From Datnioides undecimradiatus (lineage: Eukaryota; Chordata; Actinopteri; Lobotiformes; Datnioididae): 64,000 nt of DNA. A program made the position numbers and the translations under genes. Below are positions 50,001-62,900 of the stretch, one piece after another. Below the pieces are notes generated by a model. That model saw only the letters and a program-made list of their open reading frames with translations. It did no database searches and was not told where the DNA came from. The number at the start of each line of letters is the position of its first letter. Position 1 is the stretch's first letter. The stretch is from positions 4,094,230 to 4,158,229 of the forward strand of contig WARS01000007.1 in the NCBI GenBank assembly GCA_008933995.1, given 5' to 3'.

Positions 50001-53000
50001 ACAGTATTTACAACAGCAATAACATGTTGCAGTACTCACCATTAATCCACCTTCAACAGTTCCTGCTAGGAGATGAATATCCTCAGCTGTTCTGCACTGT
50101 GAAGGAATAGTGTGTTAGTGTGTCAGGCTTAGTCAGGTTTAATATGCCCATATGTGCACCACAGAGTATTTGTACAGCGATGGACCGAAAGCTCTTTCTG
50201 TTGACATTACTATGTTTATTGTACAATGGTGTTTTTATTGCTACATGGGTGTAGATCCAGTGTGAAACCCCTGTTTTATTTCAGCTTTGTGTGCATTCAT
50301 GTTAAGGAACTAGGTGTAGTTCAGGCCCAAGGAACTGATGGGATTCAGCACTGCTAGCATAATCATTGAGGACTGTGAAGTGGCAGACTATCTCCAATAT
50401 CACCCTTAAATGTGTTGGTGGCCAGGGTGGACAGAACTTAAATGTGCACCGAATGGCTTTTATATGTAGTGTCCTACTCCAACATATTGATTGACTTCCA
50501 GTAAAACAAGATGAACCATGTTGCTTTTTACAGTCAGAGAAGTCTTTTATAGATTTTGACATCAATTAGGCTACATGTCACTTTCTAACGAGATAAATTA
50601 CTATGAGTAATTTTTAAATACAGAACTGTGTGGATGTTAGGAGATTGTTTATGAACGCTGTAACACACTTGCGATGTTTTGTATTTACAGTTCACCTATT
50701 CTACCACTAGATGCTGCGCATAAGCATTGTTAGGAATGAGCTTATACTAACACACATTTCTAAATACAAGTTGGCAAATTTAACAGTTTGCCCAGGAATT
50801 ATCATACACACTTACTAGGCTGGCATCTGTGCACATGCACACCACAGAGCCTGTGGTGATTTATCAGAAAACAGTTTTAATATAAGGGAAACAAATCTGC
50901 TGTCTCATTTACATGGCGGGATTTAATGTCAGAAGTAATTGAGTAGACTGCTATCCAAAGAAATGAGGGTGAGGTGAACTAAAAGCTGTGGGTGTGACTT
51001 TTGTGCCCCTAACATATACTATCAGATTGATTTTCTTACTTAATTCTCCACAAACTGTGCTGACTAATAAGGTTTACTCAATTGCAGTGTGCGCTGCCAG
51101 TCTAATGACAGGCTGCCTTAGTGGTGGAGGGTTGTATGCTTTTCAGAACACCTGTCAGCACTACATAGAATTGAAAAAGCACTCAAAAAGCTAGAGCAAA
51201 GTATTAATCAAATAATACAGCAAAGCTTTGTGCCACATTGCCTTCTGTTGAGAATGAACTAGTTTTGGACAGTTTTAGAAACAGAGCTAAGCTTGTTTTT
51301 ACAGTGATGCTGATCTGAGATGGGTGAAACAGGGAAATTGTTTTCCTTGAAAATGTTTGAAAGCAAACATGACTGTCCCTGCCAGTACTTCTTTTGGATT
51401 GCAGTCTTGGCAATGTGTACATTTTCACTGCTACAGTTTAGAGACCCCACTTTTTGAAAATACAGAATAAGTATCAGATTTATCTCATTGTGTCTGAGTA
51501 GAACTTGCTTTGATTGCTTTGATTCCAGCAGGAGGATCTTATGTTCTGGTTGGGACACTGTTTTGCTCTGTCCTCCACACAGCTTTTAAACCCCCAGACT
51601 CAATTTTCAAAATAAAACACCCTGTTAGACACCTGGTCAGAAAAACAGCCAAAAAACTTTTAACTATGTAGCCTCACTGCCCATGACAGAACCTCAAGCT
51701 TATGAGAAACTTTGTGAATTTAATTACATCTGACAGGCAAATGCTTTGCAAATGAGTGAGTATGTTCTGAATGGTTTTGACAGGGTGTTTATCTGCTCCT
51801 TTTGGATTATAGCAGTTGTAGTCCGATTGAAGTGAGGTAAGCATACATAAATGTCTCATGCACTGTAACAATCTATTTATTTTTTGAAAATACAAACAAC
51901 ACAAACAGTGAATGAACTACTGAAAAATTCAAGTGACACAAACAAAGAATGATATATAGTTGACCCTTAAAAATAAAGATAAGAGATAAAAAATATACAA
52001 GCAAGAAAAAGGTCAAGTCTGAAAATTAAAACCAGCTACTCGATGTATAAAATGATGATAAAATTATATAAAGTTCAGATTAAAGTTAGGTTTTGTAGTT
52101 TTGTCACTGGTAACATTAAATCAACAGGTGTGAAATATACTTGTCAAAAACAGGTAAGTAAATAAAAACTTATTCAGGATTAGGGATAGTTTTAAAACAA
52201 CCTTTGCTCTCTCAGCTAAGTTCCCTACGTATGGCTAAATACACAATGTTGATGCTGATGTTTTTAGATGTGGTCTTTAAAGGAAAATTTAAAAAAAAGT
52301 CTGTTCTACTGACAAGGGCTTTTGGCCATATATTGGTTGAAATATGAGCATTTTGAACATACTGAATATACATATTAATCATGGAGGATGTAGAAGGGAA
52401 TTAGTGGCTTTAGACACTAGAAGAAAAGCTTATGATATTTTGTTTTTGCAGTCAAAGTGGGTCTTCACTAAAATCATTGAATTGGATCAAGCCTGATTAA
52501 AGTTATAGTCCAAGTTTCAGAACTACAGACAGAACTGAAAGCTGTTTAATCAATTTATTTCAAACATTTCAATGGGGTATTACTAGTCACACTGCAACAT
52601 GCAGCCAGAATATATAATAAAAGGCCAGGGCTAGAATCAGACCCTGGCCTGCTGCTGTAAGGACTCACCTTGATACATTACACACTTGACTGGGTGAGCT
52701 ACCAGGGCTGAATGATTTTTAGCAAACAATTAGTTTTCACTAAAAACATGGTATGTTCCTGTGCTTTTTTTGGTTTTGTTTTTTTGTTTTTGCTCTGCTA
52801 ATTATAAATGGTGTCTTCTGCAGCTGCCACCAGCACCACCACTACAGCCAAGACCTCCAGTCATGTGACGCGCTGCAGTGACAGCCAGAGGAACTATTGT
52901 GTTAATGGAGGGGAGTGCTTCACCCTTGAAATCATGCCAGGCAGCACAAAGTTTCTCTGCAGGTAGGACGTGACAGTAGGTTATAAGGCTGACTTTGATT

Positions 53001-56000
53001 CAAGTTTTCATCTGACTTAACATGTTATAATTCATAATCGGTTGTGACTTATGATATTCTCTAGATGTTGACCAATGCTAACAGAGAGAGAGAAACAGAG
53101 ATGGAGCGCTGTACATAGAGGAGAAAACAGGAGGGAGTTTTCTGATATAACACAGTGAAAGAGGAGGTCAACATAAGATTTAACGAGAAGCAGCCACATT
53201 GTTATAAAGTAAAACACAAGGAACCGCTTGCTTGATCAGCCTTGAAGTAGCAACTCTAATATTTTATCAATATTGCAGTGGCTCCCAAATGGAACTGCCT
53301 GCTTGGGCCCAACCCTGCAGGTGGTACACATAGCCATTGTCTGAGTAGTGGTGACTGTGAGTACAAGTCCCACAGGTGATCACCACACAACAATACAAAC
53401 AAACTGGCTTAAAGGAGGAACACTTTCATGTTCTTTATCCAAACCCTTTTTCACTTTTTCCTGTGAGGCTTGCTCCAAGTCACATTAAAAAACAGAATTC
53501 CCATACCTCCACTGAGAGGTGGAGGTATGCGTTTATGACATTTCATCATCAGCAATAATTGACACCTGTGTAATTACTTTAAGCCCATTAATCTCTTTCA
53601 CTGTGTGTGTGTTGGCAAGGTTTTTTCACAAAAACTTTATCAAAGGATTTCACTCTGTTGAGTTTGAAATCCTGTTCCCACAAATCAGCATGGTGTGTGA
53701 ACAGTGGTGTTAGATACTAATTAATATGAAATGATATTCACATAAAATAAATGATAGGACACTATTATAGACTCATTTATTCTCATCTGAGGTATGAGAT
53801 GAGATGATGACTATTACAGCCCGCAGTGGCTAATGGTACAACGGTACAATGTTAAATGCAGTAGAGCTAGAGAGTTGTAGAAATGACTATGCCAGAATTT
53901 GCCAATAAAATCTTATAAATCTCTCACTATAGGGATGAAATCAGGTGACTTTCAGGTCAAATGAATTAAATAGTTTTGGAGCACTCCTTTTGGATTTGAA
54001 TTCTGTTCATACCTAGAGAAATTCAGTAAATGCCACAAACTCTCTTATATTATTCACATGTGCTCCAAACAAGAATCTGTTCAAGCACAAGTGATTCTTT
54101 CATGAGTCGCCCATTTACTCCATGGACCTCAAAGAGGATCGTGCAGGCAAACACAAAAAGAGGTGTGTGTCAGTGTCAGTCCATAAGGCCACCATGCAAA
54201 TGTTTACTGACACTCCTGGTTACTGTATGGAGCCATGCAAGACAGATGAGCGGTGCTTTGTCAGTAAAATTAAGTTATTAATTACATTTTAAGGTTACTT
54301 TTCTTTTCTCTCTCTAAATTAATGTATAATTACTTAACAAATTAACAGTAATTAGTTAGGAGGGAGAGTAAGTTTTTCATTACTTTTAAATGTCTGCATT
54401 CTCTCTCTCATTAACCCAGTCCTCTGACCTCCTCATGGCGTTCTTGCTATGGCAATGCTATCCAAAATTTTTGGAACAAATTTGAATCCAGTGTGGATTT
54501 GCAGACCTGTTAAAGATTTAACAATTTAAATTTGGATGCATACAATGTCCCAGACAAACACCCCAAGGAAATATACTGGACAAGTCTGCAACTCATGACT
54601 ACAGTAGGTGGTGGATGGTGTGTAGCCTCATCCTAGACCTGCAACCTGTAACCACAGTATTTTGTGAACCTTATCCAAGTGCTTTATTTGCACAAGCTTA
54701 AACAGAGTTTATTTGCCATATGCACAATCATTTTAAAACCACTGGAAGTGGCCATTAAGATTGTATACAGTGAATGAAATACACAACACAACAAAACCAT
54801 GCTACTGACACTTGCCAAGTGTCAGCACTGAAAAGATGCGTCCTTCCTCCTTTCAAGGCAAAAAAAATGATCTTGGGAGAGGAAATTCCAACTGAGTTTT
54901 ACAGACTTTAATAACCACACCAGGGTACAGAAAAGTTTAGTATCAGTGTTTGGTAAAAGGGTATCCTGGTCCTTTTTGACATGTTTTTTACTGTACACTG
55001 GATGTTTTTGTGTTGGTCCATGTGTACTCATACAGTCAGTGCTGTTTATCTCTTTTCCTTTCTACCCATCAACCAGGTGCTTGGCGGGATTCACTGGGCA
55101 CCGATGTGAACAAGCTGTGCTTAAGAAAGTCTCAGACTCAAAACGTATGTGAGCATAACTGTATTCAGTCCCACATGTCATTGCTGGTGTTTCACCCCTG
55201 TCATGTTTTGCCCAAAAATGGCAGAGTAATCCATTTTCTCTGAAACATGATAACAAAAATCTGGTTATATAGAAGGATTTTTTCTGATCTGCTGTTGCTC
55301 TATTTCTATGAGCTTTAATGGGTCTAAAAGCTTTAGTACACTCTTCTCAGCAGAGTACTAAGATGAAATTTGCATGTACTTCACATCTCATCACACCTCA
55401 TCCATGTTGTCCAGAGCAGTAAAATGCCTCCATTTTAACCTAAAGTAGTGTGTTCCGTGTGGAGGTGAGACAAACTACTTACTGCTCTTTCCATTCAGCC
55501 TCACCCACATCCCCTCAGACACCAAAACATTGGTGAACAATATCGTTCTCCGCATAAGAACTTTTTTCTATCATCCAGTGCTAGATTGACTAATGTAAGG
55601 CCTGTGAAACGATAATGATTTTTAAGTTTCAAGTCCAAACTCACTTGTTAAAAAATGTCTTAAATATATGAGACCCAGGGGATCACTGGTTGGGCTGCTT
55701 ACACATCATGGCAAACCGAGTGTTTACTGGGAGCCCTCAGCTCTTTTTACTAGTTATGCATCAGGGCTTAAATTGGTATCTGGTTGGGCTCATGATTTCC
55801 CTTATGTAGGATTATTTTATAGTCAAAGTCTAAGCTTGTCCTGAGGGCCTGCTTATGTACATGCAATTTTCAGTCTGCTGTTAAGAAAGTATTCAAGCCT
55901 ACAGAACTTGACTGAGGGTCTGTCAAAATAGAATTCTTTCATATAAAATGAATTCTAAATTGCAGATTATAATTCAATGTAGCTTTGTATGAGGGTCTGA

Positions 56001-56906
56001 GACAATTAATAGAACTCAGTCTCACAGACAATAGCTATTAGTCTGTAATATTGGTCTAACTGACCTCTCCTGCCAACACCAGTGATGACTGTTGTGGGTT
56101 TTCTGCAGCTTTTTCATAAACTAACTCTTTCTGTCTTCTCGTCTCTTTCTTCTGCTTCCTGTTAGGTGTCCAAATGAATTTACTGGTGATCGCTGCCAAA
56201 ACTATGTAATGACCAGCTTTTACAGTATGTTGGTTTCCTCATTTGTCTCTTTGGGGCATGCTCAACTAACACGTCTTGTGCTGTGTACCTGGTGCATTAT
56301 TGTTCTCCCTGAATCTGTGATTATGCAGCCCAAAACTTTCTGCATGTTAAAATATGTATTGTTTTGTATATTAAAGCTACATGTGTTATTGTAGAAGTTA
56401 TTAATTCCATTACATTAAGTTGTGCTGAATTAAGAGTTTGCACACTTACTTTGTGAAGCTGGAAGATTAGGAAATGGTTAGTGTTCTAAATTTTACTCTT
56501 TGTGATCTTTAAATATATATATATATATATCTGTATTGAGATGACAGACCATATTTCTATTTCTATTTGAACAAAGTCAAGCCAGTAGGAATCTGTAGGT
56601 CAAATGTATTCTGATCAACGCATAGACAAGTACACTTAGCTGTATACAGCATTTAAGTATTGGTCTCTTTTGTTTTGATGATCCGTTAGCTGTTGCACAC
56701 ACCTGACAAAAAATGCTTGAAGCACTAAAAGCCAGGCGCAACATTTATATCCACTTGAACTGTAGAGCCTGCTGCAGATGCAGGTGCAGACATGGCAATA
56801 TGTGACGTTTACAAAATGTCTTGTACCTTTTAGGAGGACATGTGATCTGTTTTTTAGTGAGCATACTTGTGAAGTGTAGCTCAGCTTTAAGTCACAGAAA
56901 GCAAAT

Positions 56907-56942
<36 letters not shown>

Positions 56943-59900
56943 AGGCACACAGACAGAAATCAATAATGTATAGTGTGACCTTTTTGTACAGCATTTGTGG
57001 CGCTAATAATTTAGATATTGCTGACAATGCTACAGGAGGTAGGGTGATAAAAGATGCTGCTACTGTAGTTCAGATATTTTTCTGTGAACTAATGTATGTT
57101 TTCATTACAGGATAAACTCAGAGTTATTCTTGGAATAACCAAATGTTAAACTGACAAGGCCTACATGTTGTTCAGCAGTATTTATAAATTCTATTTTTCT
57201 TGTATTTATTGATTAGTTCAGCTGCTTAAAAAATCAAATATGCTGAAATGTACTTGCTTTTTGTAATTCCCTGAAAGTTTAGTAGGTTTAGCTAAACCTT
57301 TGCTGAAGTTGCAGCTTTAATCTAAACCCCCAACTCCATTCCTGTGGCTGACTAAGGTTCTCTGTCTAGACAAACCTGTGGTTCTTTCAAGGGAATGCCT
57401 GAACCAAGACCTTTCTAATATTGACAATATTGTTTTTCTACCAACACCACAGACAGTGAGTAAATCTAAGATCCTGGAGGACAATCTGTCAGTCACTGTA
57501 GCAGTAGTCCCCCACAGTGGATGCCTCATGTAACATCAGGAGAATTTGTCTGTTCACTGTGGCTCAGGGGTTTAGCTTTGCGTGTGTCATTTCCCACCTT
57601 GAATGCTCTAGCTTCCTCTTTGTGGAGAAGCCTATGTTTGCCAAAGTCAGATCCACTAGACTAAGTGTTTTATTTAACTGGAATCTTGGTCTGGTTTTAG
57701 TACAGGTCTATTCACTCCTAAATAGAAGTTAATTGCTATGCACTGCAATTGGGAGAGGGAATTTCAGCTACAAGCATTTGTTACCTGTACAGTCTCAGTG
57801 TTATAGTGCTTGTCTTTAATTGTGATCAGTGTAGGGACTGGAAACAGTCAGGCTTGCGTGCCTTTTAAATATGATTGTTGGCTTTTTTAATTGCCACTTT
57901 ATTTATTTTTGAATGTGACCAAAACACAAAAGAGCAGTTTGTGGGTCAGTGAAAGCCAGGGTGCAGCATTATGTGTGTACAGGTTTAAATAGATTATCAC
58001 GGATTTGAAAGAATGAAAAGAGATTTCCACTTAATACATATTTATTGTCAAAGAGAAACAGTAGCTCATTGAGCACCCTTCACTGACCCATGCAGATTTT
58101 GCACAACCGCACATGATTGAAGTTTTAATCAGATTTTAATGTGATTAAAAATCAGATTTTAATGTGATTTAAAAACACTACATGACACATTTTTTAAAAA
58201 TCTGAACAAACATATATGAAATATGTTGGAGCACATAACATGATCATTTTATTTTTGTAACATTTTGAAAAAAAAATTATTGTAAAACATGTGCGCAAAT
58301 GCTCAAATATGGTCACTTGCCCGATAAGGGGTTAAAATCATATTTTCAGTTTTATTTTGGAAATATCGAAACTGAAAAAATGTGGGGAGGATGGTGCATG
58401 ATAATCACTGCATGCTAAAATTAGACTGCTGACTGTAGTGTATCCCCATCACATCAACGGGCTGTCTAAAATTGCATCAAGGCATAATATTGCAGTTGTT
58501 GTGCCTTTAAGAAGATACAAACAGTAATGCATGATATTATATATTGATAATTGTAGCTTTTTCATTACAGAGCAAAATTTGTTCAAAAAGAATTGGCTGA
58601 TAGGAATATGTCCACCAGTACATTAAAGGGTCAAGAAAGCTCACATTTTGACTTTGCAGTTAACTGGCCACTAAAGCACTTTTCATTCTCTTTTCTTTCA
58701 TTTGATCAACTTTACCTCCTGGCTCTGACACTGGCATTTAAAACAGTGTAGCAGTCTTTTGTCACAGACAAGAAAAGGTCCAAACAGGTGACACTGCCCT
58801 CACCTGGACATCCTGTTCTGTAATTGACAGTCATTAGGGCAGAAATGAAAGAATTCCCATACCTAGTTCTCTGAAGACTAAAGAGTGATTACAGCTGAAA
58901 AGCTTTTCAGATTTCTCAACATAAAACATTTTTTTCAAGTAACAGTAAAAAAGCATGAATTCCACACAGAAATACAAAACAAACTGAGGTGACAGTTAAG
59001 TTCAGGATATGGGGGCTGTATTGTAAAGCCTTGCAATATGTAAGGTTTTTCCAAAGAAAACTGAAATTACTCAAATGTAAAACATGTAGGTAACACAAAT
59101 ATTAAGGCCAGCTTTGGTAAGACTTGTACACTAGCTCTCAGTTTCTCTCTCTGCCTCAGTGCTGGTGAAAGTCCTGTCTGGTGGTGACATGAAGACTTCT
59201 AGGCAGATGAACCATGTTTGCACCTGGTCACAGATTTGCAATTAGCATCCATTATTGTAGAAAACATTTATGAGACCAGTGTTTCACACAAAAGTCTGTT
59301 CTCAGATATCACAAAAATAAGCATTTCATTACTTTATGGCACTTTGGTAAATTGCATGCAGCTTGGAAAAAAATCAAGTAGACTGTACAAACAATTAAAA
59401 AACAGTGTATTAAAAGACATGGGTCTGTTCTGGAGAAAGTTCTGGAAAAAGTCCAGAATTATTCCTGTGCTGAAAATACCATGCCCCTCTGTCCGCAATG
59501 ACTTCAGACTGGTGGCTTGAACATATTAATGAATCATAATTAAATAAAGAAAAGAGTCATAACATGCATATACACTCCAAATACCAGTGAGCCAGCAAAT
59601 GTAATAACAATAGATTTAATTGTTCATTTCTATTCTCTGACTATTATAACAGCACTCAATGAGCAACCAGCTGAACTCATGCTTATATAGTATCTCATGA
59701 GTAAAGAGGCCCTGTTGCATTTGCTTCTATGCCTCATTTTAATAATCATACTTTTATTCCCAATTTTTACAATGTTTATATATATATATTGTCTTACATG
59801 GCATGTGCATTATTTTACATATCCTGTTGTGCTCTGACCCTTACCTTAATTTATTATTGTGTCTTTGCTGTACCTCTGTTTTGTTTTGTTGGCTAGGTAT

Positions 59901-62900
59901 TGTATTTATGTTGATCAAAACTGTGTGCAGCACTACTGCTCCAGCCGAATGTCCCCTAAAGGACACTCAAGTATATCTTATCATATAAGGTAGAAATGCA
60001 TGTACCACTCTGGTGTCTTCAAATCTTTGAGAAAACAAATTCTGGTGAATTAAAGGTGTTTAGGTGTGTTTGTTTCCTGTACTGTCAGGATGATTTGATA
60101 TACATGTTAAATGTTAAAATAGAACATCTACAGTGTTTAGGTTTGTCAATAATGATTGTTTAATATTGCGTTACCTTAATCCATTAACCAAAATTTGACT
60201 ATATCTCTTTAACCTTTAAACACATAGTCAGTATGAAAAATACATATCTCATCTGAAAAATCCAATTTTCTTTTTTTGTCACCTCTCTGCACTGACAGAA
60301 CATCTTGGGATTGAATTTATGGGTATGGATTGTTCCTTCCTCCTAGTTTGCAGATGTAAGACTGTAAGCTAAAACCAAGTACTGAAGCCAGTTTTCTCTT
60401 GTCAGATGAAGGGATCATACAGCCTTGACCATTAGCACAAATAAGATATCACATTCTATTCATATATTAACAACCAAAAATAACACCAACATCAATGATA
60501 TTTAAAGCACTGTGATGCATCTGCAAACTATTGTTTTAACATCATGTGTCACATGTGCCTTTTTGATTCAGGTAAATAGTACAGCTCCTGATTTATTTGC
60601 ATACACAATGGAAGCCAAAAAGGCTGTACATTTCTGATGCTGTATGTTCACATCCCTTCAGCTCTCCCTACCTGCATTTTCTGTTGCAACCAGTGTTCGG
60701 CATGAAACAATAGAGCAGCATCACTGTCCTCCTAACTCCATCCATCTTCTGCTATCTGCCTTCCTGTTTCCACCTGCAACAGACGTATTGTATGTTTCCT
60801 GCTGTTCCTTATTGTCCCTCTTCCTATATAGCCACACTGTAATTTCTGGCTCTGCTCATCACACTCTGCTCACAGTATACCGAGACCTGCACTGCACACG
60901 CTCCTAAAGCGCATTAAAAATACATTAAATATTTAATATTAACCTGCCCAGCAAATGTACATGAAAACGAGCCATTTGGCTAAACCTGGAACACTTACAT
61001 TACTTTAATTTTAATTAATATAAATATTTTTTCCCTTGTAATCAGAGAATTCATTAAAATGGACTACTATATATTCTTAAACCACTGGCAATTGGACAGT
61101 TGTCTTGTAGAATGTACTGCATGGCGTCCGCTTGCTTCTTTAAGGTTCTTCAATATGGCAGACTAATCGGCCAAAACATTTATTAAACCCTCTCTTGTGT
61201 TTGAGATTTGTGAAGCTGTCGGATTTCACAAAAATAAGCATTTCATTACTTTATGGCACTTTGGTAAATTGCATGCAGCTCCACCACACTTCTTATTAAT
61301 GTTTAGGTTTATGTTGGTGTGGTAAATCTTGGTCTACACTTAACAGTTGAAAATATCTGATGTCAATAGATTAGGTTAGTATTCCCTTTTCAGCATAAAG
61401 ATAAAACTTCAACAAACAATAATCCCCCTGAACTAGGTTTTTAAATTGTGACCGAGATATGAAAAGAAGATGCTGTTTTTAAATGACCTCAAATGTAACT
61501 TTATGTACTGACTGTTTATTGGCAGACATTTACACAGACATATGTACCCACATTAAGCAAAAACAGGGCAATTAGGGGGGTTTTAGTTGGAGACTGTCAA
61601 CAGAACAACAACGCACAAATCATTATATAAAAGGGTCACTCTACAGATTGTAAAAACTGTTCCATGACATTTCCTAAAGAGCTGTGAGAAACCCTTAATA
61701 AATTATACAGTAGAGATATCATCAGGGATCAGTGGTCACTTGACATCACCATGATAACGACTATGATGATGATGATGATGAAAGGACTATGAAAAGACAA
61801 TATATATTAGCATCTACTGCTTTAGATTTTGACCATTCTTTTTATTTGCATCTTATCTGTTCCTAAGCAAGCTTTATGGATGTGTACCAATACTAAACCA
61901 CTGGAATGCTTTCTGCACTCATTTAACTTTGGTCAGTCAGGCTGACAACATATCGAGGATAATACTAAGCCTTAGTTACTAACTTAGCTACTAAGTAACT
62001 GCAGTCAGTCATAATTACCGTGTTTGGCTGCAATTAAAACTTGATGAGATGCCACTGTGTCTTCCAGTTCACCAGATTAGATTTTAACCATGGCACATGA
62101 AGTCTAATATACATACAATGATACAAAGATGCATTTTGCTGTTTGTTACTAATATTGTAAAAACAAACAATCCTCATCCTTGCCAGAGCCTTTTCCTACT
62201 ATTTGAGTTTATGGCTGGAATGGTCTTTATGTATGTCTGTCTGTGTGTGTTGTAGACCTGAAGTTTTAAGAATGGACTGTCCTCTTTTTCAGAAGCTGAG
62301 GAGCTGTATCAGAAACGTATTTTAACAATAACAGGAATCTGCATTGCACTCCTAGTCGTTGGAATCATGTGTGTGGTTGCCTACTGCAAAACAAAGTAAT
62401 TCATGTCACATTTTTATGTTCAATTTAATTTAAAGGTTTACTCCCTGATTTTATTATAGTGCCCAATAGTGCCCCCAAGTCCCAAAAGCTCCACAGCTGT
62501 GACTGTGGTGTATTTCAAAATATCACTATAAAGTAAGTAAAAACCTTTTTGCACAGCACTTTTTAAAAGTGAATCACAATTTCAATTCAAAGAACAACAA
62601 CAAAGAATGTGAATTTCTTTTATTTAGATCATAGATCAAACAATGGCAAGTGAGAAGCAATAAAGTGACTGTTCCATAACCTGTGGTGCTATTGGATGCT
62701 ATAAAAAAATATTGTGGAGCATATTTTGTTCTAACTTCAGTACATAAAAACATCAATTATTATTACTGCAGTCAAACCATAATGACATAAAATACAATTA
62801 GGTGTTAATTTATCCCTTTTCCTCTAAGATATGTTTTCAAGTTGTGATCTGGGCTGCTTCCTAATCTGTTTCTTTACAACAGGAAGCAGAGGAAGAAGCT

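Larger units (their letters stand above)
44017..52823. other. Large nrg1 intron rich in interspersed repeats
   Basis: 8.8-kb intron between the type III and EGF exons. It carries the dispersed repeats at 45725-46010 and 46330-47960 and a SINE-like fragment at 52620-52715. I found no Ig-like or spacer exon of the kind used in type I/II neuregulins, and no other gene. Confidence 0.6.
56225..60298. other. nrg1 intron between beta and beta-1 exons
   Basis: 4-kb intron. It contains a short TA run near 56513-56530, an AC microsatellite at 56909-56938 and the first copy of the 55-bp direct repeat (59309-59363). I see no coding exon in the rest. Confidence 0.6.

Noticed and set aside
53502..53529. 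Small inverted repeat CATACCTCCAC / GTGGAGGTATG
   Set aside because: Eleven-base arms with a 6-base loop; short enough to be chance in a 64-kb window, and nothing around it suggests function.
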